In this document: one piece after another, positions 53,626 to 64,000 of the stretch
How positions within the stretch are numbered: the first letter of the stretch is position 1
How the letters are laid out: each line of letters begins with the position of its first letter
From: Marasmius tenuissimus
Lineage: Eukaryota > Basidiomycota > Agaricomycetes > Agaricales > Marasmiaceae
DNA: 64,000 nt
Assembly: GCA_029532415.1 (NCBI GenBank)
Contig: JAQOTA010000053.1
Location: forward strand, 248,001 to 312,000
Direction of reading: 5' to 3'
Program-made: the position numbers and the translations under genes
The notes under the pieces: generated by a model
Seen by the model: only the letters and a program-made list of their open reading frames with translations
The model's database searches: none
Told to the model about the DNA's origin: nothing

Positions 53626-54047
53626 TCACAAACTTTGTTGGGCCTCCATCTTCTTGACCGCCTTTTCCTTCTTTGCCTGCCGGCCACAGTAGCCACCGAT
53701 GAGCAATAAGAAAAAGGTGATGACCCCGATAACAATTCCGATGATGGCGTTGTCACTGAGTTCCCCTGCTATGTTGCCCAAGCTGATGGCATCGCTTATA
53801 TCTTTCCCTGTGAGGGAGGAGGTTAGAAAACAAAAACGTGTGAATGGACAAGAAGAGGGGGGGGGGACATACCAACACTAATGACTTGTCGTGGTTCAAT
53901 TGTCAAGCCTCGTACTGGAGAAAGTAGTAGTAGTGGGAGAATTCTGTCGGGTAATATCATCAGATGCCATAAAATAACGGTCAAACAAGCATCAAAGTCG
54001 TACATCAACCTGGAGACGGTCGATATGATGGAGAACAACTTTGCCAT
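53626..54047 (-). CDS. Small type I membrane protein, family copy C
   Basis: Complement(join(53626..53807,53873..53943,54004..54047)), 98 aa, introns 60 and 65 nt. It starts MAKLFSIISTVSRLI and runs into LLLLSPVRG, a signal peptide; the outer segment follows from LTIEPRQVIS; membrane helix IIGIVIGVITFFLLLIGGY; tail CGRQAKKEKAVKKMEAQQ. Intron 1 contains a CTGATGAT branch-like site 16 nt before the acceptor. A TATA-like tataataatgg lies about 80 bp upstream (54122-54131). Unknown function; same design as the other copies. Confidence 0.72.
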
Positions 54048-54965
54048 GGGTATTAGGAGGTTTTGTGTATATGGTGAGGAGAAACTGAGTGAATTGCCAT
54101 TATCAGCTTGTGAGAGGAACCATTATTATACAGGTCATAGCCTGAGGTGTATGCGGAGGCACAAGAATGAGAGAGTGCCATGGATACCACTCGAACAAAG
54201 TTTTGTTGTACAAGCTGAACATGTTTGTCATGATACCGTCGCAAGAATCAGATTACACCCTCGGGTCACTCATAGCCGTGGCTTGAGCGCGATTTTTAGC
54301 TTTTCAGAACAAAGGTACATTGCCAGAACATTTGATGGTCGTAGAGGAAGCATGGATGACCCCTTGTGCGGTGGGTTGACCATTGTACTACTTTGAACAC
54401 GGGCGCATCGTGTCGTTGTTCTGAGAGGGGGGAAGAGGGGAGATAATGGTGCCCACAGATCCAAATCAAGTGTGGTCTACCCTAGTGCTTGTCGGGATCA
54501 AAATTGACCGGTGGAGTGAACACTCTCCCACACCACGCCACAATGTTCAAAGTTCAAATCGATGTCCGCTTTTTATGGGAATCGCAGAAAGGGTTCTCCA
54601 ACTGGCACCAAATCAATCCGGGGAGGAAAAACAACAACATCCCGGATCTGTGTCATCTTGACTCGAGATAAATAGGAATGACTAACCCACTCCCCTCGCT
54701 GAAGACAGCATGACCAACGAGTCCTACTTCGCAAGGGATCGAAAACGACAGTCGGACTCGACTTGAAACTTTCATTTACAGTAACTCGAGCTCATTTCCA
54801 AAACAGACACATAGAGCCAGACAGTGGTTTTTCCCCTGCGTCCCGACCACCTCTGCAAACAGACTCCTCTCCTATATCCAACCCACGACCACAATGGTTG
54901 CCACCTTCAGGTTACAGCACTAACACTGAGGGTCGCTCTCTGACCCAGCTGCATTGTGTATCCTC
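54048..54965. other. Upstream region of family copy C
   Basis: It shares phrases with the upstream regions of copies at 44.4 and 59.5 kb (ttttgttgtacaagctgaa, cacgccacaat). No separate gene is supported. Confidence 0.45.
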
Positions 54966-55541
54966 TATCCTCCTCCGTTTGCACAAGAAATAAGACCGAC
55001 GCGCGACCCGTTTTCTGAGCGCACACCTTGAGGCATATGCCTGACACGAGCACTTCCTGGGGAGTCAAGATGTGACTCCGTGTGATTTGAGGGTGATTTG
55101 AGACATAGAGGTGGGGAGTCGCGCTAGAAATCCTGGTCGTGCACGCTATGGACTTTTTCGAACACCTCTCCCGGCTGTTCCTCGGCCAGTTGTCCATGAA
55201 TTTACGAAGGTTGTTGAGTCCTGAGTTGTATCTTGGGCTTCTAGCTCAAAATCAAGATCACAATTGGCAAAATACTGATATGGGCTGAACATGGAGGACA
55301 AGTACAACCCGAATAGTTTTGCAGGGTCTTTCCTTATTTGTTTAACAGTCTGGGCCCATTGCCTGCCGCCTTTGCGATAAGATTTAGATAACTCCCGATG
55401 ACGCATTCTGTGGACAAATCACGCTGAAGCTTTGAGAATAAACAAATGACATGGAAGGGGAAAGATAAGATAAAAGACCGGATATCACCGGGTTCTGGAC
55501 CCATGAACTAATCAGGAAAGTCCAGCCAGACTCCGACAGAG
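54966..55541. repeat. Left arm of large inverted repeat
   Basis: About 576 bp; reverse complement recurs at 57169-57744. It includes one copy of a ~190-bp GC-rich unit (54966-55165). Confidence 0.85.
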
Positions 55542-55546
55542 CATCG

Positions 55547-55694
55547 TAGAATGGTACTTTGAGGACTGACCCAACTATGGCCTCCATTCTGTTCCAGAGG
55601 TGGAATCAGCTCTGAAGAATCATTGAAAAGTGTGAGTCTACACCTAACACAACGATAACAGCCGGAGAAACCGCCAAGAAAGGTTGTTCTATTG
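55547..55694. repeat. Left arm of inner inverted repeat
   Basis: About 148 bp; reverse complement recurs at 55900-56048. The loop between holds a second copy of the ~190-bp unit (55700-55896). Confidence 0.8.
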
Positions 55695-55899
55695 TATTCT
55701 ATCCTCCTCCGTTTGCACAAAAAATAAGACCGGCGCGCGATCCATTTTCTGAGCGCCCACCTTGAGGCATATGCCTGACACGAGCAGTTCCCTGGGGAAT
55801 CAAGATGCGACTCCGTGTGATTTGAGGGTGATCTGAGACCCAGAGGTGGGGAGTCGCGCTGGAAATCCTGGTCGCGCGCGCTATGGATTTATTGGAACA

Positions 55900-56048
55900 C
55901 AATAAAACAACCTTTCTTGGCGGTTTCCCCGGCTGTTACCGTTGTGTTAGGCGTAGACTCACGCTTTTTATTGATTCTTCAGAGCTGATTCCACCTCTGG
56001 AACAGAATGGAGGCCATAGTTGGGTCAGTCCTCAAAGTACCATTCTAC
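55900..56048. repeat. Right arm of inner inverted repeat
   Basis: Pairs with 55547-55694 (tttcttggcggtttc, ggaacagaatggaggccat). Confidence 0.8.
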
Positions 56049-57168
56049 ACCACCAATTGGGCGCGGAGCTCAACTGATATTGTCAGTTGGTTTGGCAGCT
56101 GAGGGGACCAAGCGGAGTAATTTCTGAGGCCTGTACGAGCCAATCTTGAGAGTGCTGTCAACCTCTCTTTCTCGGCTCAGTTCAGTCTCAACCTGGACTC
56201 AATTCGGCATCGGTCGAAGAGTCCTTCTTCAGAGTGGTCAGGTGATGTTGAACTTGAGTTTCTGCCGCGCGTTCTTTTTCCTTCAAGTTCCTTTCTCTCC
56301 CTCATCTCCCCATGATAGGCTCATTGAAAAGGACTACTAACACACGGTGCACGTCATGGACAGTTTACAGTGAAAGGGATATCCAGATGAAGCAGATGTG
56401 CAAGGTGCGTGGCCCACAATACTGTCTTTCTTGATTAGCGTTGACTCCAACTGTTTTTCATGCATCGTCTCCCTAGCCTTCGCTCTACCGCTCGCTGTCT
56501 TGTGCCCTCTGAATCTTGTCGAAATCTCATCTGGTTGGCTGGCTCTCATAAGCTCTGATACTCTTGGCTCGGCTTTGTCTATCTGCTGGCAACTCTGGTC
56601 TGGTTTTGCTGTGTTACTGCAACCTTCTTCTGCCTCCAGAACAACGGTATGAGGTTCCTTTTTCCCTCACGAATGTCCGCATTCTGACTTCAGCACCGTT
56701 CAGGTTTTGCATGGGTCACACTTACAGGAATTCATGGAGGTGAGTGACACCTTCGAGAGGCTTGCGCAACCAATTGGTTCCGATGTTCAGACTTCATAGG
56801 GCTAGCACACGGGTACCAAGAGATGGTTTTCATACCCTTGTCTACAGTATTATCATTCATGAATAGTGCTTTCTCGTTTGTATTTTCCTGCAGTTTGAAT
56901 ACAGTGTTCATTGATTATGTATTGGGTTTGCGTCCCAAATAATTTTGGTATCCGAAAGGATTAAAAAAGGGAGAAAAGGTACAAGAACCCGCGGACAGCC
57001 AGGTGGCAGCCAGTCTCTCAGAATCGAGTTGCGTAGTGGGTGAGTTGATTCTGAGTGGGATTGACCCCTCAACCCGTGCTTGGTTTGATCTCAGCTGAGA
57101 ATTCGTTCGGATCAAGCGGATGAGCGCTGTCAGGTCTCAACCGCAGCTCAGGCGCCGCGCGTGGTGTA
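56049..57168. other. Unique centre of the large inverted repeat
   Basis: 1.1 kb without a supported gene or recognised domain. Confidence 0.4.
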
Positions 57169-57744
57169 CTCTGTCGGAGTCTGGCTAGACTTTCCTGATT
57201 AGTTCATGGGTCTAGAACCCGGTGATATCCGGCCTTTTATCTTATCTTTCCCCTTCCATGTCATTTGTTTATTCTCAAAGCTTCAGCGTGATTTGTCCAC
57301 AGAATGCGTCATTGGGAGTTATCTATATCTTATCGCAAAGGCGGCAGGCAATGGGCCTAGACTGTCAAACAAATAAGGAAAGACCCTGCAAAGCTGTTCG
57401 GGTTGTACTTGCCCTCCATGCTCAGCCCATATCAGTATTCTGCCAATTGTGGCCTTGATTTTGAGCTAGAAGCCCAAGATACAATTCAGGACTCAACAAC
57501 CTTCGTAAATTCATGGACAACTGGCTGAGGAACAGCCGGGAGAGGTGTTTGAAAAAGTCCATAGCGCATGCGACCAGGATTTCCAGCGCGACTCCTCACC
57601 TCTGGGTCTCAAATCACCCTCAAATCACACGGAGTCGCATCTTGACTCCCAGGGAGCTGCTCGTATCAGGCATATGCCTCAGGGTGTGCGCTCAGAAAAT
57701 GGATCGCGCGCCGGTCTTATTTCTTGTGCAAACGGAGGAGGATA
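57169..57744. repeat. Right arm of large inverted repeat
   Basis: Reverse complement of 54966-55541, ending with a ~190-bp unit (57544-57744). A further copy of the unit follows in tandem at 57750-57945, giving four copies in all, two in each orientation. Confidence 0.85.
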
Positions 57745-57945
57745 CTATTCCAATAAATCCCTAGCGCGCGCGACCAGGATTTCTAGCGCGACTCCCCACC
57801 TCCAGGTCTCAAATCACCCTTAAATCACACGGAGTCACATCTTGACTCCCCACGGAAGTGCTCGTGTCAGGCATATGCCTCAAGGTGTGCGCTCAGAAAA
57901 CGGGTCGCGCGCCGGTCTTATTTTTTGTGCAAACGGAGGAGGATA

Positions 57946-59524
57946 GAAAGCTGTTCATCAAAAGCCGACTGGGACTAGTGACTCGTAATATCATTCTCAG
58001 GGCGTTCATTCTCATGCCTACAGCGGCTTGCCTACAAGCGCTCAAACAACTGATTTGGCTACATATCCCGCTTCTTGTCCAAAAAGAAATACAACCTAAT
58101 CACTGGCATGTAGAAACTGCACGTTCAAATGGGTTTTGGAATCTTGAGCTTGAGATTCATGGTCAAAAAGTCACACATACGAGATATTGATTGTCCCGCA
58201 ATCGAATAACGAGCATCTCGCTGCTCGCACACTGCAATCCATCCAAGCACGCTCGACAGGAACAGGAACTTTTGGTGCAGTGTTCCTCTTCTCACGCCCA
58301 TTCTCGCTTGTATTCGGGGGCACCTTTCTCCTGCATGCATTATCCGATCCGACTTTGGAACTCGGACTTAGATATTTTGTTTTCCCCCTCCAAGTACGCA
58401 CTACCGACACACACGCATAGGCGGAGTTTTTTGCTTTCTGTATCCCCCTACAACCTCCGCCTTCCTGTCTCCCTAGACTTGAAACCACTCACTTCGCGAC
58501 CCTTCCCAGCGAGACACGAGCGTGGCGCCAGGCGAAGTGAATGGCTTGAGTCTACTGTCTCCCCTGTTTCCTCCGTACGCCCTTTACCATCAAACTTGGT
58601 GACTTGTATATTCAACAGTCACGGGTTAACCCACGCTCAAAGATATGACTCTCGAGTCGAGCACAAGATAACTCCCGCCCGCTCTCCTTCGTCGTTTTTT
58701 TGACAACTAGCGCATATCCTAAGATTCGGACCCCGACATTTAGGTTACACTATACTCCTTTGATGGTGTAATGGTATGGCACCGTAACGATCGACACAGT
58801 GACAAGAATTTCAAGTCACCTCGTTTAGATCCCCCCGTCCCCGGTCCTCAAGTTTCAACACGTTCTAATCTTTGAAGACTTGAACTCCGAGTCCGGTCAG
58901 TAGTATTTGCCACCGAGATCAAAGCTCAAGCTAAAGTTTCGACACTGGCAATCCCGTTCAGAATCAAAAACTCCCTACCACTAGGCCTTGAATGAAGGCT
59001 TCGGTTTCAAATATGGTTGAGGTAGTTCTCTCGACGAGACACGCCTCGATCAGCTCAAAACACAACCCTTAGCTTTCCCCCCAAGTAGAATTGTTTAGCG
59101 ACTCGCATATTTGCCATTGCTGTGTATCACTCTTGTTCATCGTGATCAAGATGATTGTTCTCGTGCTTTGCGAGAATGACTCCTACAAGCACGAGAACAA
59201 CTGATCTTGTCCAGGGTCACAGTCTCAACCATAGAAAAAAGAGAGTCCCTAACAGAGCGACATTATACATAATCCGAGTACAAGATTTGGCGCAACACCT
59301 GGATATTGATTCGTCCCGCAACCTCTGTACTCCGAGTGGATACGAGGATTAAACACAGGCTACATCAATCATAGCCAGAGTGCCTTCCACAAGTACCTCT
59401 ATACATCCTTCAAGTCCAGCTCTATGTATATACTTGTAAGTAGCGCATAAAGCCATTCCAGAATCCAAGAAAAAACAGCGTCCAAGAAACGCGGCTATTG
59501 AGCTGGGGAGGGGCCAGCTTCTTT
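57946..59524. other. Intergenic, dispersed short repeats
   Basis: It holds copies of the blocks listed for 51830-52290, a block shared with 43800-43920, and from 59360 the 3' flank of family copy D (matches 970-1085). A 170-codon plus frame at 58191-58703 has no coding character that I can support. Confidence 0.5.
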
Positions 59525-59922
59525 TCACATCTGAGCCTCCATCTCTTTCCGGGTAGCTTTTGCCTTTTTTTGTACCCGGCGGTAATAAATCACAATGAGT
59601 ACCAAGCACACTACAAAAACCCCGATGAGGGGGCTCCCACTGAGTTGCCCTGCTGCACCGCCAGCGGCCTCACCCGCTTCTTTAGCTATGGATGTGAGGA
59701 AAAAGAATTAGCGTTAACCGCGAGGGGGGTGGGGGGAGGTGGGAAATGTACGAGCACCACCAGGAAGCTCTCGTAATTTAATTGTCAAGCCTCGTACTGG
59801 AGAAAGTAGGAGGATTCTGCTGGGTAATGTCCCCAGAGGCCATAAAATAACGTCCAAAACAAACATCGAATACCGCACGTCAACAAAGAGATGATCAAAA
59901 TAACGGAAAACCACTTTGTCAT
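59525..59922 (-). CDS. Small type I membrane protein, family copy D
   Basis: Complement(join(59525..59685,59752..59816,59879..59922)), 89 aa, introns 62 and 66 nt. It starts MTKWFSVILIISLL and continues TILLLSPVRG, a signal peptide; outer segment from LTIKLRELPGGA to AAGQLSGS; membrane helix PLIGVFVVCLVLIVIYY; tail RRVQKKAKATRKEMEAQM. Compared with copy A, the tail is cut short by TGA at the codon after MEAQM; the older tail is still readable beyond it. The upstream TATA-like block is at about 60001. It is the closest relative of copy A, including 3' flank and several hundred bases upstream. Confidence 0.7.
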
Positions 59923-61607
59923 GGTAGGTTTTGTGTGTATAATTAGGGGGGGGGGGACTTTGGAGCGAGGTTGATCTACTCCAAGCGAGAAGAACAGCTG
60001 TTATAAGTACACAACGTAGATCTAGAGGTCCAAAGATTAACAGATCAGTTGTTCAAGTTCAAGTACATACCATAGAAACCACTCTAGTGAGGTTTTTTAA
60101 GTTTGTTGTGGTAGCTAAACGTGTTTGTGATGGAAATACAGTACCTTGATGATGGAATGGGATTGCCATCTCTATCGTTTGGCTGAGGCTTGAGGTTTCT
60201 CAGAAAAAAGATGCATCGTTGGAGCTTTGATCGTCATACTGTGCGCTGTAAAAAATATATCCCGGTGCTTATCCGGAAAGGGGGTGCAAGAGGGAAATAA
60301 TGGCCCGTGCTCGGTGGATCAAAATCAACTGGCGGAGAGAACGTTCTCCCACGCCACAACCCAAATCATACTTTTCAAACGAGGATGTCCGAATTGACTC
60401 GAGATAATGAACTGATAGTAACAGGTTGGGGTACACGTTTGGCGACGATGTGGGGAATGGAGAGAAGCGGCGAAGAGGTAGAATATATGGGTCCATGGAG
60501 TAGCATAAGTTGGTATAGGTCAGGATAAAACACTGATTTTGATGGCATCCGACTCAACCTGACAGAACCCAGCGAAATGTGGGTCCTATCTTACCCATCA
60601 GACGGTGTCGGTATATTGGAAAGTATCCGCCGTCATCCGACGAATTCTGATGATTTTTTGACGGTGAGCGCCTTCATCAGTTTTTATGAGTTGACGTCGG
60701 ATGGTGTCGACTGATTCCTCATTTGGCATATGATGTCCCGCTTGAGATAGATTAGATATGGATAGAGGAGTCGAAGGCAAGGAGTTGATGAACAGTCCCT
60801 AATACGACTTGCAAACACGCATCATCCACGGTCGCGACAGCTTCACAGATACTGATACTGATAGGTACTGTACCTAGTAACGGGGCGGTCCCGACCCCTG
60901 CGAGCTGTTCAACAAGACCGACGGATACTAGTGACTCGCATCGCTGTATGTCATCATGATTCTATCTGCCGGATGCTCAAACTTCATCAAGATAATTACC
61001 ATTCTCATACAGCCTAGAGGTAGCGGGACTCCTCGGGTTCTGATACAGCTCCGGGCCTAGCTTGTCGTCGACTGAAGCTCGACAATAATGACCGTGTCCC
61101 CAATTCTGATTTTCGAAAAGGAATTTACTCCCGGTGGAGTGTTTTTCACACGCCAAACGAGTGTGGTTGAGATGTCTGTAATCCGTCAAAGTCATTTACT
61201 CAGAATTGTAAGCCTGGATATTTCATCTTCACCTAACAGCCGGAGATTTCCATCAAAAAGCGGATCTACGTCTCGTCTTCCAGTGCAGACACACTGCGAT
61301 ACACAAACTGTTTTAGCACTATACTATTGATTACGCTTGCAGCATACCATGCATCAACCTCCGAAGCGGTACCGGCGGTGCCTTCCTCCTTTCCATAAAC
61401 AACTCATCGAAGTGGTGAGCGTGCAGAGTAGACGAGGCGACATTAGAACTGGGCGGTTGAGTCAAAGTATAGTATAAGAGATAATATTTGAGACCCTCTT
61501 CAACACCGTATCTTGTGTATACTTCTGTTGAGACCAGCCCAATTCTACACGTGTACATATCTATATCTATAATGAAGGAAACGTCCGGGAAACCAACAAT
61601 GTTCTAC
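59923..61607. other. Upstream module of copy D and unassigned sequence
   Basis: 60090-60410 is the shared upstream module. Beyond it no gene is supported; 60905-61070 is another copy of the dispersed repeat at 51830. Confidence 0.45.
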
Positions 61608-62147
61608 CTAAAATCTTTTCACCCATTGCGGTACCTCAGCATTGGAGTCTAGCCCCGTATACATTACAACCAGCACACTTCGGCACTTCCGACACCAGAC
61701 TTCTTCAAGTTTTCTCGAATGCTTCTTGATCTCCCATTGAGGAGCAACCCCCTTTCGACATTTCTGGCACCACACGTTTTCGAGTCGCTTCGTTTCTTTC
61801 GCGATTGCGTAATGGCGCCAGAGAACAAGTAGGCAGAATAAAGCCACCAAGACGATCGACACAATGAGAAGGATCCCAGTGGCGTCGCCCTTCTTGAGAG
61901 CGGACTTGAGACTCCGGCGCTCCAGCACTTTTGCTGAGTATGATGGAATCAGCGTGGTTCACTAGGATATACATAGGTAGGACCAAGAGGTCACGTACGA
62001 GCTTTGTTGACATTCTGTCGCGACACAAGGACCAAGCCTTGTACTGAAGGGACTAAGAGGATTCTGTTTGGGCAAAGTGAGCTACCAAGCAGGTCCGGCC
62101 ATAGAGTTGTCAAAGACGTACGGGATGAAGGAGAGCCAGTCTGCCAT
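61608..62147 (-). CDS. Small membrane protein, family copy E, with duplicated WCxKC tail
   Basis: Complement(join(61608..61927,61999..62063,62122..62147)), 136 aa, introns 58 and 71 nt. It starts MADWLSFIPILLVPSVQG (signal peptide), then LVLVSRQNVNKALERRSLK, a membrane helix (GILLIVSIVLVALFCLLVLW) and a tail longer than in the other copies. The tail holds two related units, LENVWCQKCRKGV and LEEVWCRKCRSVL, each with W-C-x-K-C-R. Four cysteines in two C-x2-C pairs could bind one zinc ion. The third exon is uninterrupted and open for 320 nt. A TATA-like ATAAAAACCAGTTCTCTC lies about 80 bp upstream (62221-62237). The most diverged copy. Confidence 0.7.
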
Positions 62148-64000
62148 TAGTGCGTTCAACGCTACAAGTAAGTGAGGTGCGGGGGAGGGAAAGCTGTTGC
62201 CTACTTCACAAAAAAACAGCGAGAGAACTGGTTTTTATGGAGTACAAAAAGATGGAGGGTCGTGATTAGATCAGTTCACCTTGGAATTCGGATATGTGGT
62301 AGCAGCGCGCGTTTGCCATGGAAATTGGGGTTGTCCTGACGAGACTGAAGGGAACTATCTAAAAACATGCTCCATCTTTTCTTAGGCCAGAGACCAAGTT
62401 CTGATACTCGAGGTTTCTTGGACTTCTGAGTCTTGATTTTTTCACCACCGAGACTCGATGGATGCTTCGTTATGAGTCTCCCGCTTCCGAGTCGATGATA
62501 TGGGCTGCTTTGAGTGATTCTCTTGACGGGGGACATCACAATCTGTTGAGTCGCCAAGTTTGGAAACAAGGGTATCGCAGCCAGTGGAGTTGTGCGGAAA
62601 TGCTGTGGAGTTTTTTTCTCGCTCGGGTGAGATGTTGTTAATTCCAATGGAAAAGTTGTGAAGTAGAAGCAAAAAAGAGGCTTTCGATGGTACGAGAGAG
62701 GAATAATAAAAAACTTTGGATAGTCTCCAACTGGTAACGCTTGAGAGCAGTATAAATACTGATGTCGCGAGATTTCTACACATCTAGCCCAACTTCACTA
62801 TACGTGCTTCGTGTATATATAGCAGTCCAAAAATAGGGGAATACAGCTAGTAGTAGACGAATAGCTCAGGGTTTCACAATTTTACGGCTCAGACTATGAA
62901 CAACGAAGAGTAGTCAAAGGGATCACTCCGGATTTTTGGGGAAACATGAGGGAAATCGAAAGTAAATAGGGGTCTACGTGTAAGCGAACAGGGCGGGCTT
63001 GTGGTAGAGTGCTGGCAGTGTCCTAAATCTGAAGCCATTTCGGCGATTCCCGAAAATGGCCGTACGGCGTATTGCTCACCAACCAGGTTAAAAGGGGATG
63101 CTCAACCTATACTTGGTATCAGCAGCTATAGATTGAGGGTCGAAATCACAATCGGCAGCCTCACGGATTACCTCCAAAATTCTTCCGACTCGAGTACCTT
63201 TGCATGTTGTGTCCTGGCATCCCGTCTCTCGAAAGACACACACAGTCTTGGTCTGCCTGAGCTCAGCGCACAATATGTAAGGCAGTTCTGGAAGTCAATA
63301 ATGCGAGTAGGTGCTGGTGGGGCCCATCATCGCACGGCAGGGTGAACTATACCAAACCCGGACATATTCTGCTTGTCCTATAAACAGGAACGCTAGCCGC
63401 GAGGTCGCTTTTAAAATATTGAGGTAGCTGTGAGCCAGAGAAGTATCGCTATCGATGACCTGAACTGTCGAGATCATGAGGTAGGCACTACTGCGGTCTA
63501 CAAAGCACTGCGGACGCCTGATTGATTCTTATTGCTAATGATAGCAGAGCACACCAGTAGGTATCTCAATACCGACACTTATCGACCGTCCAACCGTGTA
63601 ACCCGCCGGCGGATACTACCTGACAAGCGAGATGACCAACCACTGAATGAAAACACGACACAGGCCCTGGCCTCCTTGATCATCTATTTAATGAAGCTTT
63701 GAGAACAGCATGACGACTTAGACCCTAGCTTGGTTGCTGACTGCAAATTGAATACTAACGAGTATACTTCCCCCGCAGTATTACTCACCTTCTCGAGCCG
63801 ACCTTGAAAAACTGTTCATTTCTATTTATTTTTTCTTTCGGGCTCTACCAGTCAGCAAACGACTCACTCAGAAGTTGAAACGATTTCACTACACCTCTTT
63901 TATAACCAATCGATCATGGGATGATTCGCCTTCACAGCACAGTTGACCTTCACAACTTGAGCCACAGATATACCATCAAGAACCATGACTATCCTCCTCA
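62148..64000. other. Right-edge interval, no supported gene
   Basis: 62650-62830 resembles the flank at 44090-44250. The open frames at 62276-62647 and 63001-63345 show no recognisable features, and nothing else is supported to the window edge. Confidence 0.4.

Noticed and set aside
58191..58703. 170-codon plus-strand frame
   Set aside because: Biased composition, no motif, overlaps open frames on both strands, and lies in dispersed repeats.
62276..62647. 123-codon minus-strand frame
   Set aside because: Lies in the upstream region of family copy E and overlaps a second frame of equal quality.

Overview
This window looks like an accessory, repeat-rich stretch of a basidiomycete (probably Agaricomycete) nuclear genome. 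The support is indirect: genes are cut by many 55-75 nt introns with GTNNGT donors and CTNAY-like branch sites; there are Ty1/copia and hAT elements of fungal type; and there are fragments of a Hul5/UBE3C-type HECT ubiquitin ligase. No rRNA, bacterial operon or CRISPR array is visible.

Layout. (1) 0-2 kb and 44-62 kb hold a dispersed family of tiny membrane-protein genes, all on the minus strand. They share one three-exon design (44-nt or shorter exon 1, phase-2 then phase-1 introns) encoding a signal peptide ending near SPV(R/Q)G, a very short outer segment, one membrane helix and a charged inner tail. Five copies look intact, one (646-971) lacks intron 1 and a promoter, and the left edge carries the upstream module of another. 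I recognise no known family. (2) 1.9-3.1 kb is a broken HECT domain that stops at a 2.6-kb element (3107-5717) with ~348-bp inverted repeats and a TA target duplication. A Hul5-like N-terminal exon lies ~48 kb away on the other strand. (3) 6.8-10.8 kb holds an SPT5/NusG-like gene and a hypothetical gene, both with in-frame stops. (4) 13.4-34.35 kb is a dead hAT transposase gene split by two full-length copia elements (17174-24000 and 24407-33578). Each copia has LTRs that read as identical, 5-bp target duplications, a copia-type PBS and an open polyprotein; the second is unusually long (~2360 aa). (5) 35.3-39.5 kb holds two hypothetical genes, one with a Zn2Cys6-like cysteine pattern and one a coiled coil. 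(6) 39.7-43.4 kb has a tRNA-like unit, a 200-bp palindrome, a BED-finger relic and a minisatellite. (7) 46.6-50.3 kb holds a type I membrane protein gene and its broken paralogue. (8) 55-58 kb carries nested inverted repeats.

Reading of the whole: older DNA transposon genes repeatedly carry nonsense codons that fit C-to-T changes (CGA to TGA, CAA to TAA), while the two copia elements and the small membrane genes are open. This suggests a mutagenic or methylated compartment with recent retrotransposition, in which the small membrane family has nevertheless kept its reading frames. All exon joins were made by eye and need transcript support.
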